Shown here in pieces: positions 16,401-24,267 of a DNA stretch of 33,426 nucleotides. Within the stretch, counting starts at the first letter, position 1. Every line of letters starts with the position of its first letter. This DNA comes from Prevotella sp. KH2C16. GTDB lineage: Bacteria; Bacteroidota; Bacteroidia; Bacteroidales; Bacteroidaceae. A model generated the notes under the pieces. It did not search any database and had not been told where the DNA came from. It saw only the letters and a list, made by a program, of their open reading frames with translations. Where the stretch lies: contig NZ_FOOW01000025.1 of NCBI RefSeq assembly GCF_900113305.1, positions 1-33,426 of the forward strand, given 5' to 3'. A program made the translations under genes and the position numbers.

Positions 16401-16743
16401 GCATGAGGATATCATGAATGTATGGTCTGCAGACAATATGAACAGCGACATCCCGCGACTGATGTTCAGCGAGAAGAATGCCCAGAGCGGGCGTTCCGAC
16501 AGGTTCCTCGAAAGTGCCTCTTATCTGAATTGCCAGAACCTGAATGTAGGATATACTCTCCCCAAGAGCTTGACGCTTAAGGCGCAGATTGAGAGTGCCC
16601 GCATTTACTTCTCGGCGGAGAACCTTTTCTATCTTTCTGCCCGTCAGGGCTTTGATCCTCGATATACTATTGCGGGCTATACGAATCCGGAGTTGTATTC
16701 TCCCATGCGGACTTGCTCTTTCGGAATTCAGCTTGCATTTTAA
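13408..16743 (+). CDS. SusC/RagA-family TonB-linked outer membrane receptor
   Basis: The protein has 1111 residues. Residues 1-26 form a signal peptide (VKKKIMLTLPILLVVSMAIS). A carboxypeptidase D-like domain occupies about 62-130, then a TonB-box-like DEVVVVAFG (138-146) and the plug domain (about 150-265) with the SusC hallmark LKDAASNALYGARGANGVI. The rest is a beta-barrel ending in an aromatic-terminated strand, SFGIQLAF, as expected for BAM insertion. It forms the outer-membrane channel for an oligosaccharide together with the SusD-like lipoprotein, which starts 21 bases downstream. Substrate is inferred from the linked GH89 enzyme as an alpha-GlcNAc-containing glycan. Confidence 0.95.
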   Translation: MICVKKKIMLTLPILLVVSMAISAHSTPRKPSSPAAGNVAGQLQKKSNLSENLRVDQKNRTVRGTVVDDSGEPLIGVSVFEVGTSNGVVTDINGNFSLEVSPRSALQFSYVGFVTQKVNIDQRDEYRIVMSSQDKALDEVVVVAFGKMKREAFTGSAGVMKGDDLNKVQVTNATQALAGRVAGVQLNNSSSQLGSSPSITIRGVGSISSDTQPLIVVDGMPFDGDLNTLNSNDIESMTVLKDAASNALYGARGANGVIMITTKQGSYGKTRINVDAKWGWNTNGLKNYKTLNARQFYEVYYKMLYNYYTSPDYPNGAMTPQAANAQANSDLTNPSSGNGPGYMVYTVPDGQPFIQLDGAMNPNATLGSLYTYGNTQLWLQPDDWEKEGLQTGARQEYNATVSGATDKINYYTSLGYLNQDGIQRGSNEDRISARLKLSYQANKILRLGANFDYARYKYSQTSEGTIGTGTIWSTIKTQAPIYPVYYRGADHNILVDQWGEPMYDFARLYDLSRAGGVGGNCIFGNKYEDNKNTVSDYTASGFADFRIFEDLTLTLNAHAYNHDSRYTYISSPFVDHYTDSSDNGYLSKSSSKIFSYNLQQLLNYSHLFGKHTVSGLLGHEYYNYKYEYMGASGRNFGIEGATEIDQLLNKDYPSSYSSRYNNEGYFFRGMYDYANTYYASLSFRRDASSRFNKNNRWGNFWSAGAAWVISKEDWFKAAWIDNLKLKFSVGSQGNDNIGNFLYTNTYNIVNNDNSVGYQWRGKGTENITWETNTNWNAGIEFEVLNHRINGSLDFFYRKTSDMLFSLSTPPTIGYTSRYVNMGDMRNTGVELVLNATPVRTKNLNWEVNFNISHVKNKVLDLPADVKTTTVEGSDGYVNHDASFAEKYWYFVGEGLPLYTWHMPKYAGVDKTTGEALYYKDVLDDDGNVTGRETTKNWNEATDYLCGDAMPSWYGGIGTTLTAYGFDFSVNFTFQLGGKAYDYTYQTLMHTGGASATNWHEDIMNVWSADNMNSDIPRLMFSEKNAQSGRSDRFLESASYLNCQNLNVGYTLPKSLTLKAQIESARIYFSAENLFYLSARQGFDPRYTIAGYTNPELYSPMRTCSFGIQLAF

Positions 16744-16764
16744 AACCATTAATTGAAGAAGACT

Positions 16765-18669
16765 ATGAAAGGATGTACGAAGATATACGCGGTGGCAACA
16801 GCAGTCATACTTGCTTTCTCAAGCTGCATTGATGAAGTAACGCCGACGCAATATGTAACGGAAGAACAGATTTCCGGCTCAGAGTCGGCATTGGACGGGA
16901 TGGTCAATTCCATATATACTACGATGGTGGGATATTCCAATGACGACGGTGGCATCGAGCTGATTTCCTATGCGAGCCTGCTCGCTATGCTGGAGCATGC
17001 CACGACGCCGATGGTCTGTACGGGCACCAATGGCTATAACACATTGGGTGCATGGCACTATGGGAGTATCAGTTCTACGGGTTCCAACCGTGGAATTTAC
17101 CCCTCCTATGTCTATTATGGGTATATTAAGACGGTGAATGACATCATCGGAATGATTGACTCGACGACGACCGATGTGGCCCAGCGGTCTTATCTGGGCA
17201 TAGCCTATGCCTACAGGGCCCTGTACTACATGGAAATTACGCAGATTATGGAGTACAAGAAACCCACGGACAGCAGGTTCAGCTTTACCCAGCCGGAAAA
17301 CGACTTGAAGAATCTGGGTGTGCCGATTGTAACAGAGAAGACGCCTTCTGAGGCGGCTACCCACAATCCGAGGGTGTCGGTCGACGAAGACTTTGATCTT
17401 GTGCTGGGCGATTTGGCCAAGGCAGAGGACTATTTGGCAGACTTTTCCCGGACGGACAAGGTACAGCCCGACCAGAGTGTCGTCTATGGACTTTATGCCC
17501 GAGCCTACAGCTTTCTGGCCTCCCATGTCAATATTTCCACCAAATATAAGGATGCCGGTGCTTACTGGAGGTTGGCACAGCAATATGCCGAGAAGGCCAT
17601 TTCCACCTCTCACTGCACGCCTCTGACGGAGCAGGAGTGGACAGACCCGAAGAATGGCTTTAACAACCGTACTTCTCAAAACTCCTGGATGCTCGCAACC
17701 TCCATATCTGAAAGCAACACGAATGCCGCCCATGGAGGAGCCTGGGGGTCTTTCGGTTTTGCGATGCTTTATGGCACGGAGACCGATTTCTCGGCCTATG
17801 GCTGGCGGGTAGGCCGCTCTCTGGATCGCAGGATGTATGAGCGTCTGGCGGATACTGACTTCCGAAAGAAATCTTGGCTGGATCCCAATTTCTTCTATGA
17901 GTCTAAGAATCAGGTTGCCGGACAACCGTATCTTGTGGAACGGGATGCCAGCGGCAGTTTTGTCAATAACAAATGGAATCTGAAGGGTGATAACACCTTG
18001 ACGACCGACTCGGCATGGAGCAAGGAGTATTCCGGCCGTTTGGCCGATGGCTATAAGTATCAGCTGACTTCGGGAAATGCCGCATGGATTCGTTCACGCA
18101 TCAACATGTCGTATGGTTTCCAGTCGTGGCCTTGGCTCTATGTGAATATTAAATTCCGTCCTCACAATGGTGATTACCAGTTGGAAGACATCGGAGGTGC
18201 TGTTGACTTCCCGGCTATGCGTGTCGAGGAGATGTATTTCATCAAGGCAGAAGCACTGTTGCACACGCAGGGCGTGAATGCGGCGAAGACGGCACTTGAG
18301 GAAATAGTCAAGACCCGCAATCCTCAATATTCATGTACTGCGGCCAGCGAAGCCGACTTCATAGACGAACTGGCATTCCAGAAGGCAATAGAGTTCTGGG
18401 GCGAGGGCAGAAATTACTTCGACGCCAAGCGTCTGGAGCTCGGCATTCACCGTGGCTACAAGGGCACCAATTGTGAGAGATACCAGCAGGCATTGGATAT
18501 GGATGGTATCTATGTAGGCTGGACTCCTGGGTGGAACCAGGCAGAACTGAATACCAACCATGTGCTGCTTCACTACAACAACCCCTATACCAATCCGTCG
18601 GTATATCGTACGGCTGTGTTCAGCGACAACTCTGAGCTGCGCTCCCACTATGGCGAGCCCCTGCAGTAA
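16765..18669 (+). CDS. SusD/RagB-family nutrient-binding outer membrane lipoprotein
   Basis: The protein has 634 residues from the ATG at 16765; an in-frame TTG at 16753 is less likely. A lipoprotein signal ends in LAFSSC with Cys21. The helical TPR-like scaffold includes SYLGIAYAYRALYYMEITQIM near the N-terminus, where SusD proteins have a conserved RAxxYxxL helix. The C-terminal SusD domain includes RVEEMYFIKAEALLH and FWGEGRNYFDAKRL. It should lie over the SusC barrel as a lid that captures glycan at the cell surface. It is co-transcribed with susC and the GH89 gene, 65 bp downstream. Confidence 0.95.
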   Translation: MKGCTKIYAVATAVILAFSSCIDEVTPTQYVTEEQISGSESALDGMVNSIYTTMVGYSNDDGGIELISYASLLAMLEHATTPMVCTGTNGYNTLGAWHYGSISSTGSNRGIYPSYVYYGYIKTVNDIIGMIDSTTTDVAQRSYLGIAYAYRALYYMEITQIMEYKKPTDSRFSFTQPENDLKNLGVPIVTEKTPSEAATHNPRVSVDEDFDLVLGDLAKAEDYLADFSRTDKVQPDQSVVYGLYARAYSFLASHVNISTKYKDAGAYWRLAQQYAEKAISTSHCTPLTEQEWTDPKNGFNNRTSQNSWMLATSISESNTNAAHGGAWGSFGFAMLYGTETDFSAYGWRVGRSLDRRMYERLADTDFRKKSWLDPNFFYESKNQVAGQPYLVERDASGSFVNNKWNLKGDNTLTTDSAWSKEYSGRLADGYKYQLTSGNAAWIRSRINMSYGFQSWPWLYVNIKFRPHNGDYQLEDIGGAVDFPAMRVEEMYFIKAEALLHTQGVNAAKTALEEIVKTRNPQYSCTAASEADFIDELAFQKAIEFWGEGRNYFDAKRLELGIHRGYKGTNCERYQQALDMDGIYVGWTPGWNQAELNTNHVLLHYNNPYTNPSVYRTAVFSDNSELRSHYGEPLQ

Positions 18670-18734
18670 TCAGAATAGTAACATCTGCCTGCGGCTTAAA
18701 TGAAGGTCGCGGGCTCTTATAAAAATAATTTGAT

Positions 18735-20963
18735 ATGAGAAAGTTCGTTTTAGTTTTTGCCCTTTTCATGGGGAGCTTGACGGCCTCTTTCGCCACCCCC
18801 GGGAAGAATGGGGATGTCATGGCCGCCAGAGGACTTGTTCGCCGCCTGCTCCCTGCTTATGAGAAATCGTTCGTTTTCCAGACTCTGAAGTCTGACGGGG
18901 ATGTGTTCCGGCTGGAGTCCAAGGGAAATAAGGTGGTCATCAGCGGAAACAATGCCAACTCCATGTCCGTGGGATTGAACCATTATCTTAAGTATTATTG
19001 CAAGGTGGATGTCGGCTGGTTCTCGCATGATGGCATCACGATGCCCGCCGTATTGCCTAAGGTTCCCAAGGCGGAAACCGTGAAGGCGCGCGTGAAGAAC
19101 CGCTTCTTCCTGAACTATTGCACCTTCGGCTACACCATGCCGTGGTGGGATTGGCAGGAGTGGGAGCACTTCATAGACTGGATGGCGCTGAACGGGGTGA
19201 ACCTGCCGCTTGCCATCACGGGGCAGGAGTCTATCTGGTATAAGGTGTGGACGGAACTCGGCCTTACCGACGAGGAGGTGAGAAGTTACTTTACGGGGCC
19301 GGCTCACCTGCCTTGGCATCGCATGCTGAACATCGATTCCTGGGGCGGACCGCTGCCTAAGTCGTGGCTCGACGGACAGTTGAAGCTCCAGCAACGGATT
19401 ACGGCTCGTGAGCGGGAGTTCAATATGCGCCCCGTACTGCCGGCTTTTGCAGGCCATGTACCCCATGCGCTGCTCCGTCTCTTCCCCAAGGCTAAGATAA
19501 CTAAACTCGGTGCGTGGGCAGGCTATCCTGATCAATATGCCTGCAGCTTCCTTGATCCGATGGACTCGCTGTTCCTCGAGGTACAGAAGAAGTTCATCAC
19601 GACCGAGGATGAGATGTATGGCACCGACCACATCTATGGCGTCGACCTCTTCAACGAGCTCACTCCCCCGAGCTATGAGCCGTCTTATCTGAGCCGCGTG
19701 AGCCGTCAGGTCTATGAGTCCCTGCGGCTGGCCGACCCTGAGGCGGTATGGCTCCAGATGACATGGCTCTTCTGGAACGAGCGCAAGGACTGGACGAACG
19801 ACCGCATCAAGCCTTATATCACCTCTTATCCCAAGGACAAATCGCTGCTTCTGGACTACTATTGTGAGCGGCAGGAAATCTGGCAGCGCACCGACAAATA
19901 CTTTGGAGTGCCCTATATCTGGTGCTATCTGGGCAACTTCGGAGGCAACACGATGCTCGTGGGCGACTTCAAGGAAATCAACAAGCGACTGGAGAATACC
20001 TTCCAGAACGGCGGTGATAACTTCACGGGAATCGGCTCTACGCTTGAGGGATTCGACTGCAATCCCTATGTCTATGAGTATGTTTTCGAGAAAGCCTGGG
20101 ACTTCGGGCTCCATAAAGATGTGAAGAAGTGGGCTGCCGCCCTTGCCGACCAGCGCGTGGGGAAGATAGACAATGATGCCCGGGAGGCATGGAGAATTCT
20201 CGTGGACAGCATCTATGTGGCCCCGTCGACACCGGGACAATGTCCGCTCATCAACATCCGGCCAACCTTCGGCAAGTACAGAACCTATTATGCGAATCCG
20301 CGTATCAAATACGACAACCAGAACCTGCTGAGGATTGCCGACCTGCTGTTGAGGGTGAATTCCAACACTGCAGCCTATAAGTTTGATGTTACCAACATCG
20401 TCCGCCAGCTGCTGAGCAACTATTACCTTACGGTCTTCAAGCAATATGAAGATGCCTACAACCGGCGCGACCGGCAGGTGATGGGCAGGTTGCAGACGGA
20501 GATGCTGGGCGTTATCAACGATGTAGACCGTTTGGTGGGCACGCAGTCTTACTTTCTCACGGGTAAGTGGATAGCCGACGCTCGCAAGTGGGGAGGCGAC
20601 TCTCTGCGGGAGGCCCGCTACTATGAGCAGAACGCCCGCAACCTGATTACTACCTGGAGCGACAAGGATCAGCTGTTAAACGACTATGCGAGCCGCACCT
20701 GGGCAGGGCTCACCAAGACCTTCTACGGCAAGCGGTGGAGCATGTTCTTCGATGCCGTCAACGGGGCTCTCGACGAGGGCAAGGCGTTCGACGAGGACCG
20801 CTTTGCCGTCTATCGCGACGCGGTTACCACTTTCGAGCGGTATTGGTGGCAGGCTTGTGTCGGCAGCTTCAGCGCAAAGCCCGTGGGCGACAGTCGTCAG
20901 GTGGCTTCAGAGCTGGTAGCCAAGTATCGCGGGCACATCCTCAACGGTCCGCTGAGCGATTAG
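18735..20963 (+). CDS. Alpha-N-acetylglucosaminidase, glycoside hydrolase family 89
   Basis: The protein has 742 residues with a signal peptide (about 1-20, ending ASFA), so it acts in the periplasm or beyond. After an N-terminal alpha/beta domain, the NAGLU catalytic region includes RFFLNYCTFGYTMPWWDW and NLPLAITGQE. Probable catalytic acid/base is E308 in GVDLFNELTPPSYEPSY and nucleophile E438 in STLEGFDCNPYVYEY, by analogy with human NAGLU and clostridial GH89. It removes terminal alpha-linked GlcNAc, as found on gastric-type mucin O-glycans or heparan-type chains. It ends the susC-susD operon, followed by a hairpin. The polypeptide appears intact, with the helical C-terminal domain present. 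Confidence 0.95.
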   Translation: MRKFVLVFALFMGSLTASFATPGKNGDVMAARGLVRRLLPAYEKSFVFQTLKSDGDVFRLESKGNKVVISGNNANSMSVGLNHYLKYYCKVDVGWFSHDGITMPAVLPKVPKAETVKARVKNRFFLNYCTFGYTMPWWDWQEWEHFIDWMALNGVNLPLAITGQESIWYKVWTELGLTDEEVRSYFTGPAHLPWHRMLNIDSWGGPLPKSWLDGQLKLQQRITAREREFNMRPVLPAFAGHVPHALLRLFPKAKITKLGAWAGYPDQYACSFLDPMDSLFLEVQKKFITTEDEMYGTDHIYGVDLFNELTPPSYEPSYLSRVSRQVYESLRLADPEAVWLQMTWLFWNERKDWTNDRIKPYITSYPKDKSLLLDYYCERQEIWQRTDKYFGVPYIWCYLGNFGGNTMLVGDFKEINKRLENTFQNGGDNFTGIGSTLEGFDCNPYVYEYVFEKAWDFGLHKDVKKWAAALADQRVGKIDNDAREAWRILVDSIYVAPSTPGQCPLINIRPTFGKYRTYYANPRIKYDNQNLLRIADLLLRVNSNTAAYKFDVTNIVRQLLSNYYLTVFKQYEDAYNRRDRQVMGRLQTEMLGVINDVDRLVGTQSYFLTGKWIADARKWGGDSLREARYYEQNARNLITTWSDKDQLLNDYASRTWAGLTKTFYGKRWSMFFDAVNGALDEGKAFDEDRFAVYRDAVTTFERYWWQACVGSFSAKPVGDSRQVASELVAKYRGHILNGPLSD

Positions 20964-20991
20964 GTTTGTGAGTACGGAAGTCCGTAAATGC

Positions 20992-21030
20992 AGAGAGGCC
21001 TCCTTGGGGTTATCCAAGGGAGGCCTCTCT
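20992..21030. terminator. Strong hairpin between GH89 and CobW genes
   Basis: AGAGAGGCCTCCTTGG pairs with CCAAGGGAGGCCTCTCT around a short loop, with one unpaired base. It lies between the convergent GH89 and CobW genes, 28 bp after the GH89 stop, so it can serve both strands. There is no long T tract after it. Confidence 0.7.
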
Positions 21031-21066
21031 GTCTTGACGGTCAGCGATGCCTGCTGTCTCGTCGCC

Positions 21067-22272
21067 CTAATCTTCCAGGCAGGAATCCAGGGCGTTTACG
21101 ATGGCGTCTTTGTCGAGGTTCTGTCCGATGAATACCAGTTTCTGCATGCGGTCGCCGTAGCGTTCGTCCCAGTCTCTCTTCAGTCCCGGGTTCTGCTCCA
21201 TGAACTGCTCCAGTTCCTTTGCGGACATCGTGGCATACCACTGGCCGGCATTGCGGATGCCTACCTGCCGCCCCGCCTGCTCGAAGACATAGCAGGTGTC
21301 GGGCTCGTCGCGGAAGTAGCAGATGCCTTTACACCGTATGACGCTCTTCGGCCACTTGCGGGCCACGAACTCGTCGAAGCGTCCCAGGTTGAGGGCGGGT
21401 CGCCGGAAGTAGACGAAGGTATCGATGCCGTATTCCAGCACCTCGCCCTTCTCGCCGTGCGTGTGCTCATGATGGTGGCCGTGGTGATGACCTTCCTCGT
21501 CGTCATGGTCGTCTTCGTCCTCGTCTTCCTCTTCGTGGTCGTGCCCTTCCAGCACCTCAATCCATTTGGCGGAAGTGGCCACTTTCTCGAAGTCGAATAG
21601 CCTCGTGTTGAGAATCTTGTCGAGCTCCACATCGCCGTAGTTGCACTCCACGATCTCTGCCTGCGGCTGCAAGGTGCGTATGATGCTCTTCAGCCGGGTC
21701 AGGTCGTCGGCACTTACTTCCGCGGCCTTGTTCAACAGGATGATGTTGCAGAACTCCACCTGCTGGATGACGAGGCTCGCGAGGTCGTCCTCGCCGATGT
21801 CCTGTGCCATGAGGTCGGTGCCGTTGCTGAACTCGTCGCGCATGCGGAGGGCATCGACGATGGTTACGATGGCATCGAGCCGCGCCGCCCCTTTCTTCGC
21901 ATAGTCAGGATACATCTGTGGATAGGCGCTGATGGTCTGTGCGATGGGCGCGGGCTCGCAGATGCCGCTGGCCTCGATGACGATGTAGTCGAACCGCTCC
22001 ATCTCGACGATTTCCGACAGTTGCTGCACGAGATCCATCTTCAGCGTGCAGCAGATGCAGCCGTTCTGCAGGGCCACGAGCGAGTCGTCCTGCTGCCCTA
22101 CCACGCCGCCCTGCTCGATGAGGCTGGCGTCGATGTTCACTTCGCCTATGTCGTTGACGATTACGGCAAACTTAATGCCGCGCTCATTCTTCAGGATTCT
22201 GTTCAGCAGAGTAGTCTTGCCGCTGCCTAAGTAGCCGGTAAGCAGCAAGACGGGTGTTTCTTTCGTCTTCAT
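21067..22272 (-). CDS. CobW/COG0523-family GTP-binding metallochaperone
   Basis: The protein has 401 residues from the ATG at 22272, which has GGAGGA about ten bases upstream; an ATG at 22290 is an alternative. Walker A GYLGSGKTT (13-21), the family hallmark CICC (C72, C74, C75) and a guanine motif NKAAE (181-185) place it in the G3E COG0523 class. A loop very rich in His, Asp and Glu spans about 244-273 and is a probable metal reservoir. A CobW C-terminal domain follows. It probably delivers Zn or Co/Fe to a client enzyme in the cytoplasm; the metal is not proven. It is monocistronic with its own -7 box. The repeat array lies upstream. Confidence 0.9.
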   Translation of the reverse strand: MKTKETPVLLLTGYLGSGKTTLLNRILKNERGIKFAVIVNDIGEVNIDASLIEQGGVVGQQDDSLVALQNGCICCTLKMDLVQQLSEIVEMERFDYIVIEASGICEPAPIAQTISAYPQMYPDYAKKGAARLDAIVTIVDALRMRDEFSNGTDLMAQDIGEDDLASLVIQQVEFCNIILLNKAAEVSADDLTRLKSIIRTLQPQAEIVECNYGDVELDKILNTRLFDFEKVATSAKWIEVLEGHDHEEEDEDEDDHDDEEGHHHGHHHEHTHGEKGEVLEYGIDTFVYFRRPALNLGRFDEFVARKWPKSVIRCKGICYFRDEPDTCYVFEQAGRQVGIRNAGQWYATMSAKELEQFMEQNPGLKRDWDERYGDRMQKLVFIGQNLDKDAIVNALDSCLED

Positions 22273-22302
22273 GATTCGTTGTTCCTCCATTTTTATCGGA
22301 TG

Positions 22303-22310
22303 CAAAGATA
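22303..22310 (-). promoter_or_regulatory. -7 box TATCTTTG of the cobW-like gene
   Basis: A minus-strand TAnnTTTG match 30 bases upstream of the ATG at 22272, and 12 bases upstream of the alternative ATG at 22290. No clear Zur-type palindrome was seen overlapping it. Confidence 0.55.
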
Positions 22311-22581
22311 CGCTTTTCCCGACTTCTGTGCAAATCTTTTTAGGCAAAACTCTCTTGGCGCATAGAGGGTTGGCGGAAAAGACGCCGGCGGCAATGGAGA
22401 ATGCCGGAGATGGCTTCCGGCAATGTGAAATCTGAGATTTTAGGGTGTAAAATCTCAGACTTTACATACTAAAATCTTGGATTTTACTCTTCTGTTTGCC
22501 GTCTCCTGCATCTGCCCTGACGGCAGGAAATAGGGCGGGTGGCCGCCGCGGGAAGAATGCTTTGCGCCAGGCGGCAACGGT
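22311..22581. other. Intergenic region holding the second repeat array
   Basis: Besides the 22-bp units, this stretch holds GCCGG at 22384 and 22403 and its inverse CCGGC at 22417, which may extend the repeat structure. No gene is seen. Confidence 0.4.
22428..22493. repeat. Three tandem 22-bp palindromic repeat units
   Basis: The hexamer AAATCT begins at 22428, 22450 and 22472, exactly 22 bases apart. Each copy is followed at a fixed offset by GATTTTA or GACTTTA. The first unit contains a perfect 13-bp palindrome, AAATCTGAGATTT. The array lies between the 3' end of the small membrane protein gene and the cobW-like promoter, both minus strand. That is the same context and the same 11-bp multiple as the array at 3857-3944, although the core sequence differs. 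Three units are too few and too short for CRISPR. Confidence 0.7.
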
Positions 22582-23178
22582 TCAGTCCATGACGACGAGG
22601 TGTCGTTGCCGTGCCAGTCGCTCTATCCGGGCTCTGTGGCGGTTGAATACGGCCGTGTCTATGGCGTAGATTTCTTTCTCCCGGCTCTTGTATCCCTCGC
22701 CCGTGTCGGTAACGGTCATGATGATGGCGGAGAGGTCTTGGCGCACTTCGATGTCGCTAATGTCATTGATATAGAAGCCCCGGGTGAGTGTGCGCACGGG
22801 TCTTTCCGTAAGGCCATGTGCCTTGTAGAGCACGATTTCCTCCGGGTCGATGAACACCGAGGGCTTCTTGCGCACCGTATAGCCCTTGTCGCCGCCATAG
22901 CAAGGGGGCGGAACCAGCAGGTCTCTCGTAACGGGATGTGCGATGAACAGCAGGGCTGAGAGGCTGAAGACTGCCAGATAGATTTTCACAATCAGATGGA
23001 AATGCCGGCAGCACAAGGCGACGACGGCGCATGCAAAGCCCGTGATGAGGGTGGCGTAGGCAATCAGGTATCCCAGATTCCACCTCAAGTGCCAGCCGCC
23101 GGGCATGAACAGGAGGATGATCAGGCATAGGAGCAGTCCTGCGTAATGTGAGAATAGGAGGAAGCTATGTTTCTTCAT
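22582..23178 (-). CDS. Small membrane protein of unknown function in a two-component operon
   Basis: The protein has 198 residues, with three hydrophobic segments in the first half (about 8-25, 33-56 and 63-82) and a soluble C-terminal half of about 110 residues containing DPEEIVLYKAHGLTERPV. I do not recognise a family. It starts 39 bases after the histidine kinase stop and is on the same strand, so it is probably the third gene of the regulator-kinase operon and may be a modulator or output of that system. This is inference from position only. Confidence 0.7.
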   Translation of the reverse strand: MKKHSFLLFSHYAGLLLCLIILLFMPGGWHLRWNLGYLIAYATLITGFACAVVALCCRHFHLIVKIYLAVFSLSALLFIAHPVTRDLLVPPPCYGGDKGYTVRKKPSVFIDPEEIVLYKAHGLTERPVRTLTRGFYINDISDIEVRQDLSAIIMTVTDTGEGYKSREKEIYAIDTAVFNRHRARIERLARQRHLVVMD

Positions 23179-23217
23179 GAGCGGGTCTTGGGTTTGCTAA
23201 AAGCGAGGTATGCGGGA

Positions 23218-24267
23218 CTAAAACTCCACGGTAAAGGCATGTTGCCCGTGTGTATAGCGATAGTCCACCCGCCAGTGGTGGTAGTCGCAGATCGACTTCA
23301 CGATGGCAAGTCCGAGTCCGTATCCCTTCTGATTCTCCTGAACGCGATAGAAACGGGAGAAGATAATCGAGGCGTCGAGGGGCTTCTCTTTCGAGGTATT
23401 GGAGATGACGAGCCTGCCGGGAACGACGGAAATGCTGATGGATCCTCCGGGATAGTTGTGCCGGGCGGCATTTACGACGAGGTTGGAAAGCAGGCTTTCC
23501 AGGAGTGCCTCGTTGCACTTGAGGCTCAGGTCGGGGCTTTCATAGTTGATGTTGATGCTGATGTCGCCCGCCAGACCTTCCAGGCGGGGCAGCAGTTGTT
23601 CGATTTTCCGGCAGAGGTCGATGTTGTCGTTGGTGCCGAACTGCCTGTTCTCTATCTTGGAGAGCAGCAGGAGGCTCCGGCTGAGGTTGCTCATGTGGCG
23701 CACTTCCTGGTACATCTCCTGCATTTCCCGTGCCTGATGTTCCGTGAGGTGTTCGTCCTGCAGGAGGTTGTCTATCTTGTTCTGCAGGACGGCAAGCGGT
23801 GTCTGCAACTCGTGAGAGGCATTCTCCGTGAACTCTTTCTGCACCCTGTAGCTTTTGCTACTGGCCTCCATGATGTCGTTGAGCGTGGCGTTGAGCAGAC
23901 TGAACTCACGCACGCCGGTGGACTCGGGCAGGGCTATGGCTCCCTGTTCCACCTTGAATCCGCGAATCAGGTCCAGTGTATGGCGGAACGGCTGCCAAAG
24001 TTTTCGGGGAACAAACTGCATGACGAGGAAGATGACGCACAGCAAAGCCCCTAGTATCACGAAGAACTGGATGAAGAGGCCTTCCAGTACATCCGCCTCA
24101 AGATCTATGTCCGGGTTCCGGATGCCATAGTCCTGGACGATGTCCATCAGGTCTTCTGCATAGAACCGCGTCGTGAGATAGTACAACAAAGGGGTGGCAA
24201 GTATCAGGATGGCGAGCAGTCCGAGGGCAAGCCTCGTCATCATTTGCCGGGTTAAGCTGTGTTCCAT
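23218..24267 (-). CDS. Sensor histidine kinase
   Basis: The protein has 349 residues. Two transmembrane helices at about 12-31 and 65-83 flank a very short periplasmic loop of about 33 residues. The dimerisation helix contains ENASHELQTP with phospho-acceptor H152. The ATPase domain has the N box NLVVNAARHN and a G2 box GYGLGLAIVKS. The G1 box DxGxG is not evident: the corresponding stretch reads VISNTSKEK, as in several Bacteroidota kinases. It overlaps the response regulator gene by 16 bp. The small loop favours sensing in the membrane or through a partner. Confidence 0.92.
   Translation of the reverse strand: MEHSLTRQMMTRLALGLLAILILATPLLYYLTTRFYAEDLMDIVQDYGIRNPDIDLEADVLEGLFIQFFVILGALLCVIFLVMQFVPRKLWQPFRHTLDLIRGFKVEQGAIALPESTGVREFSLLNATLNDIMEASSKSYRVQKEFTENASHELQTPLAVLQNKIDNLLQDEHLTEHQAREMQEMYQEVRHMSNLSRSLLLLSKIENRQFGTNDNIDLCRKIEQLLPRLEGLAGDISININYESPDLSLKCNEALLESLLSNLVVNAARHNYPGGSISISVVPGRLVISNTSKEKPLDASIIFSRFYRVQENQKGYGLGLAIVKSICDYHHWRVDYRYTHGQHAFTVEF

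Noticed and set aside
16879..17925. 348-codon minus-strand frame
   Set aside because: It is a shadow of the SusD-like gene with low-complexity, Arg-rich and Ile-rich sequence.
18750..20444. 564-codon minus-strand frame
   Set aside because: It is a complementary shadow of the GH89 gene, caused by codon bias; no domain is seen.
22428..22493. CRISPR-like array
   Set aside because: The units are 22 bp and contiguous, with no unique spacers and no cas genes in the window.
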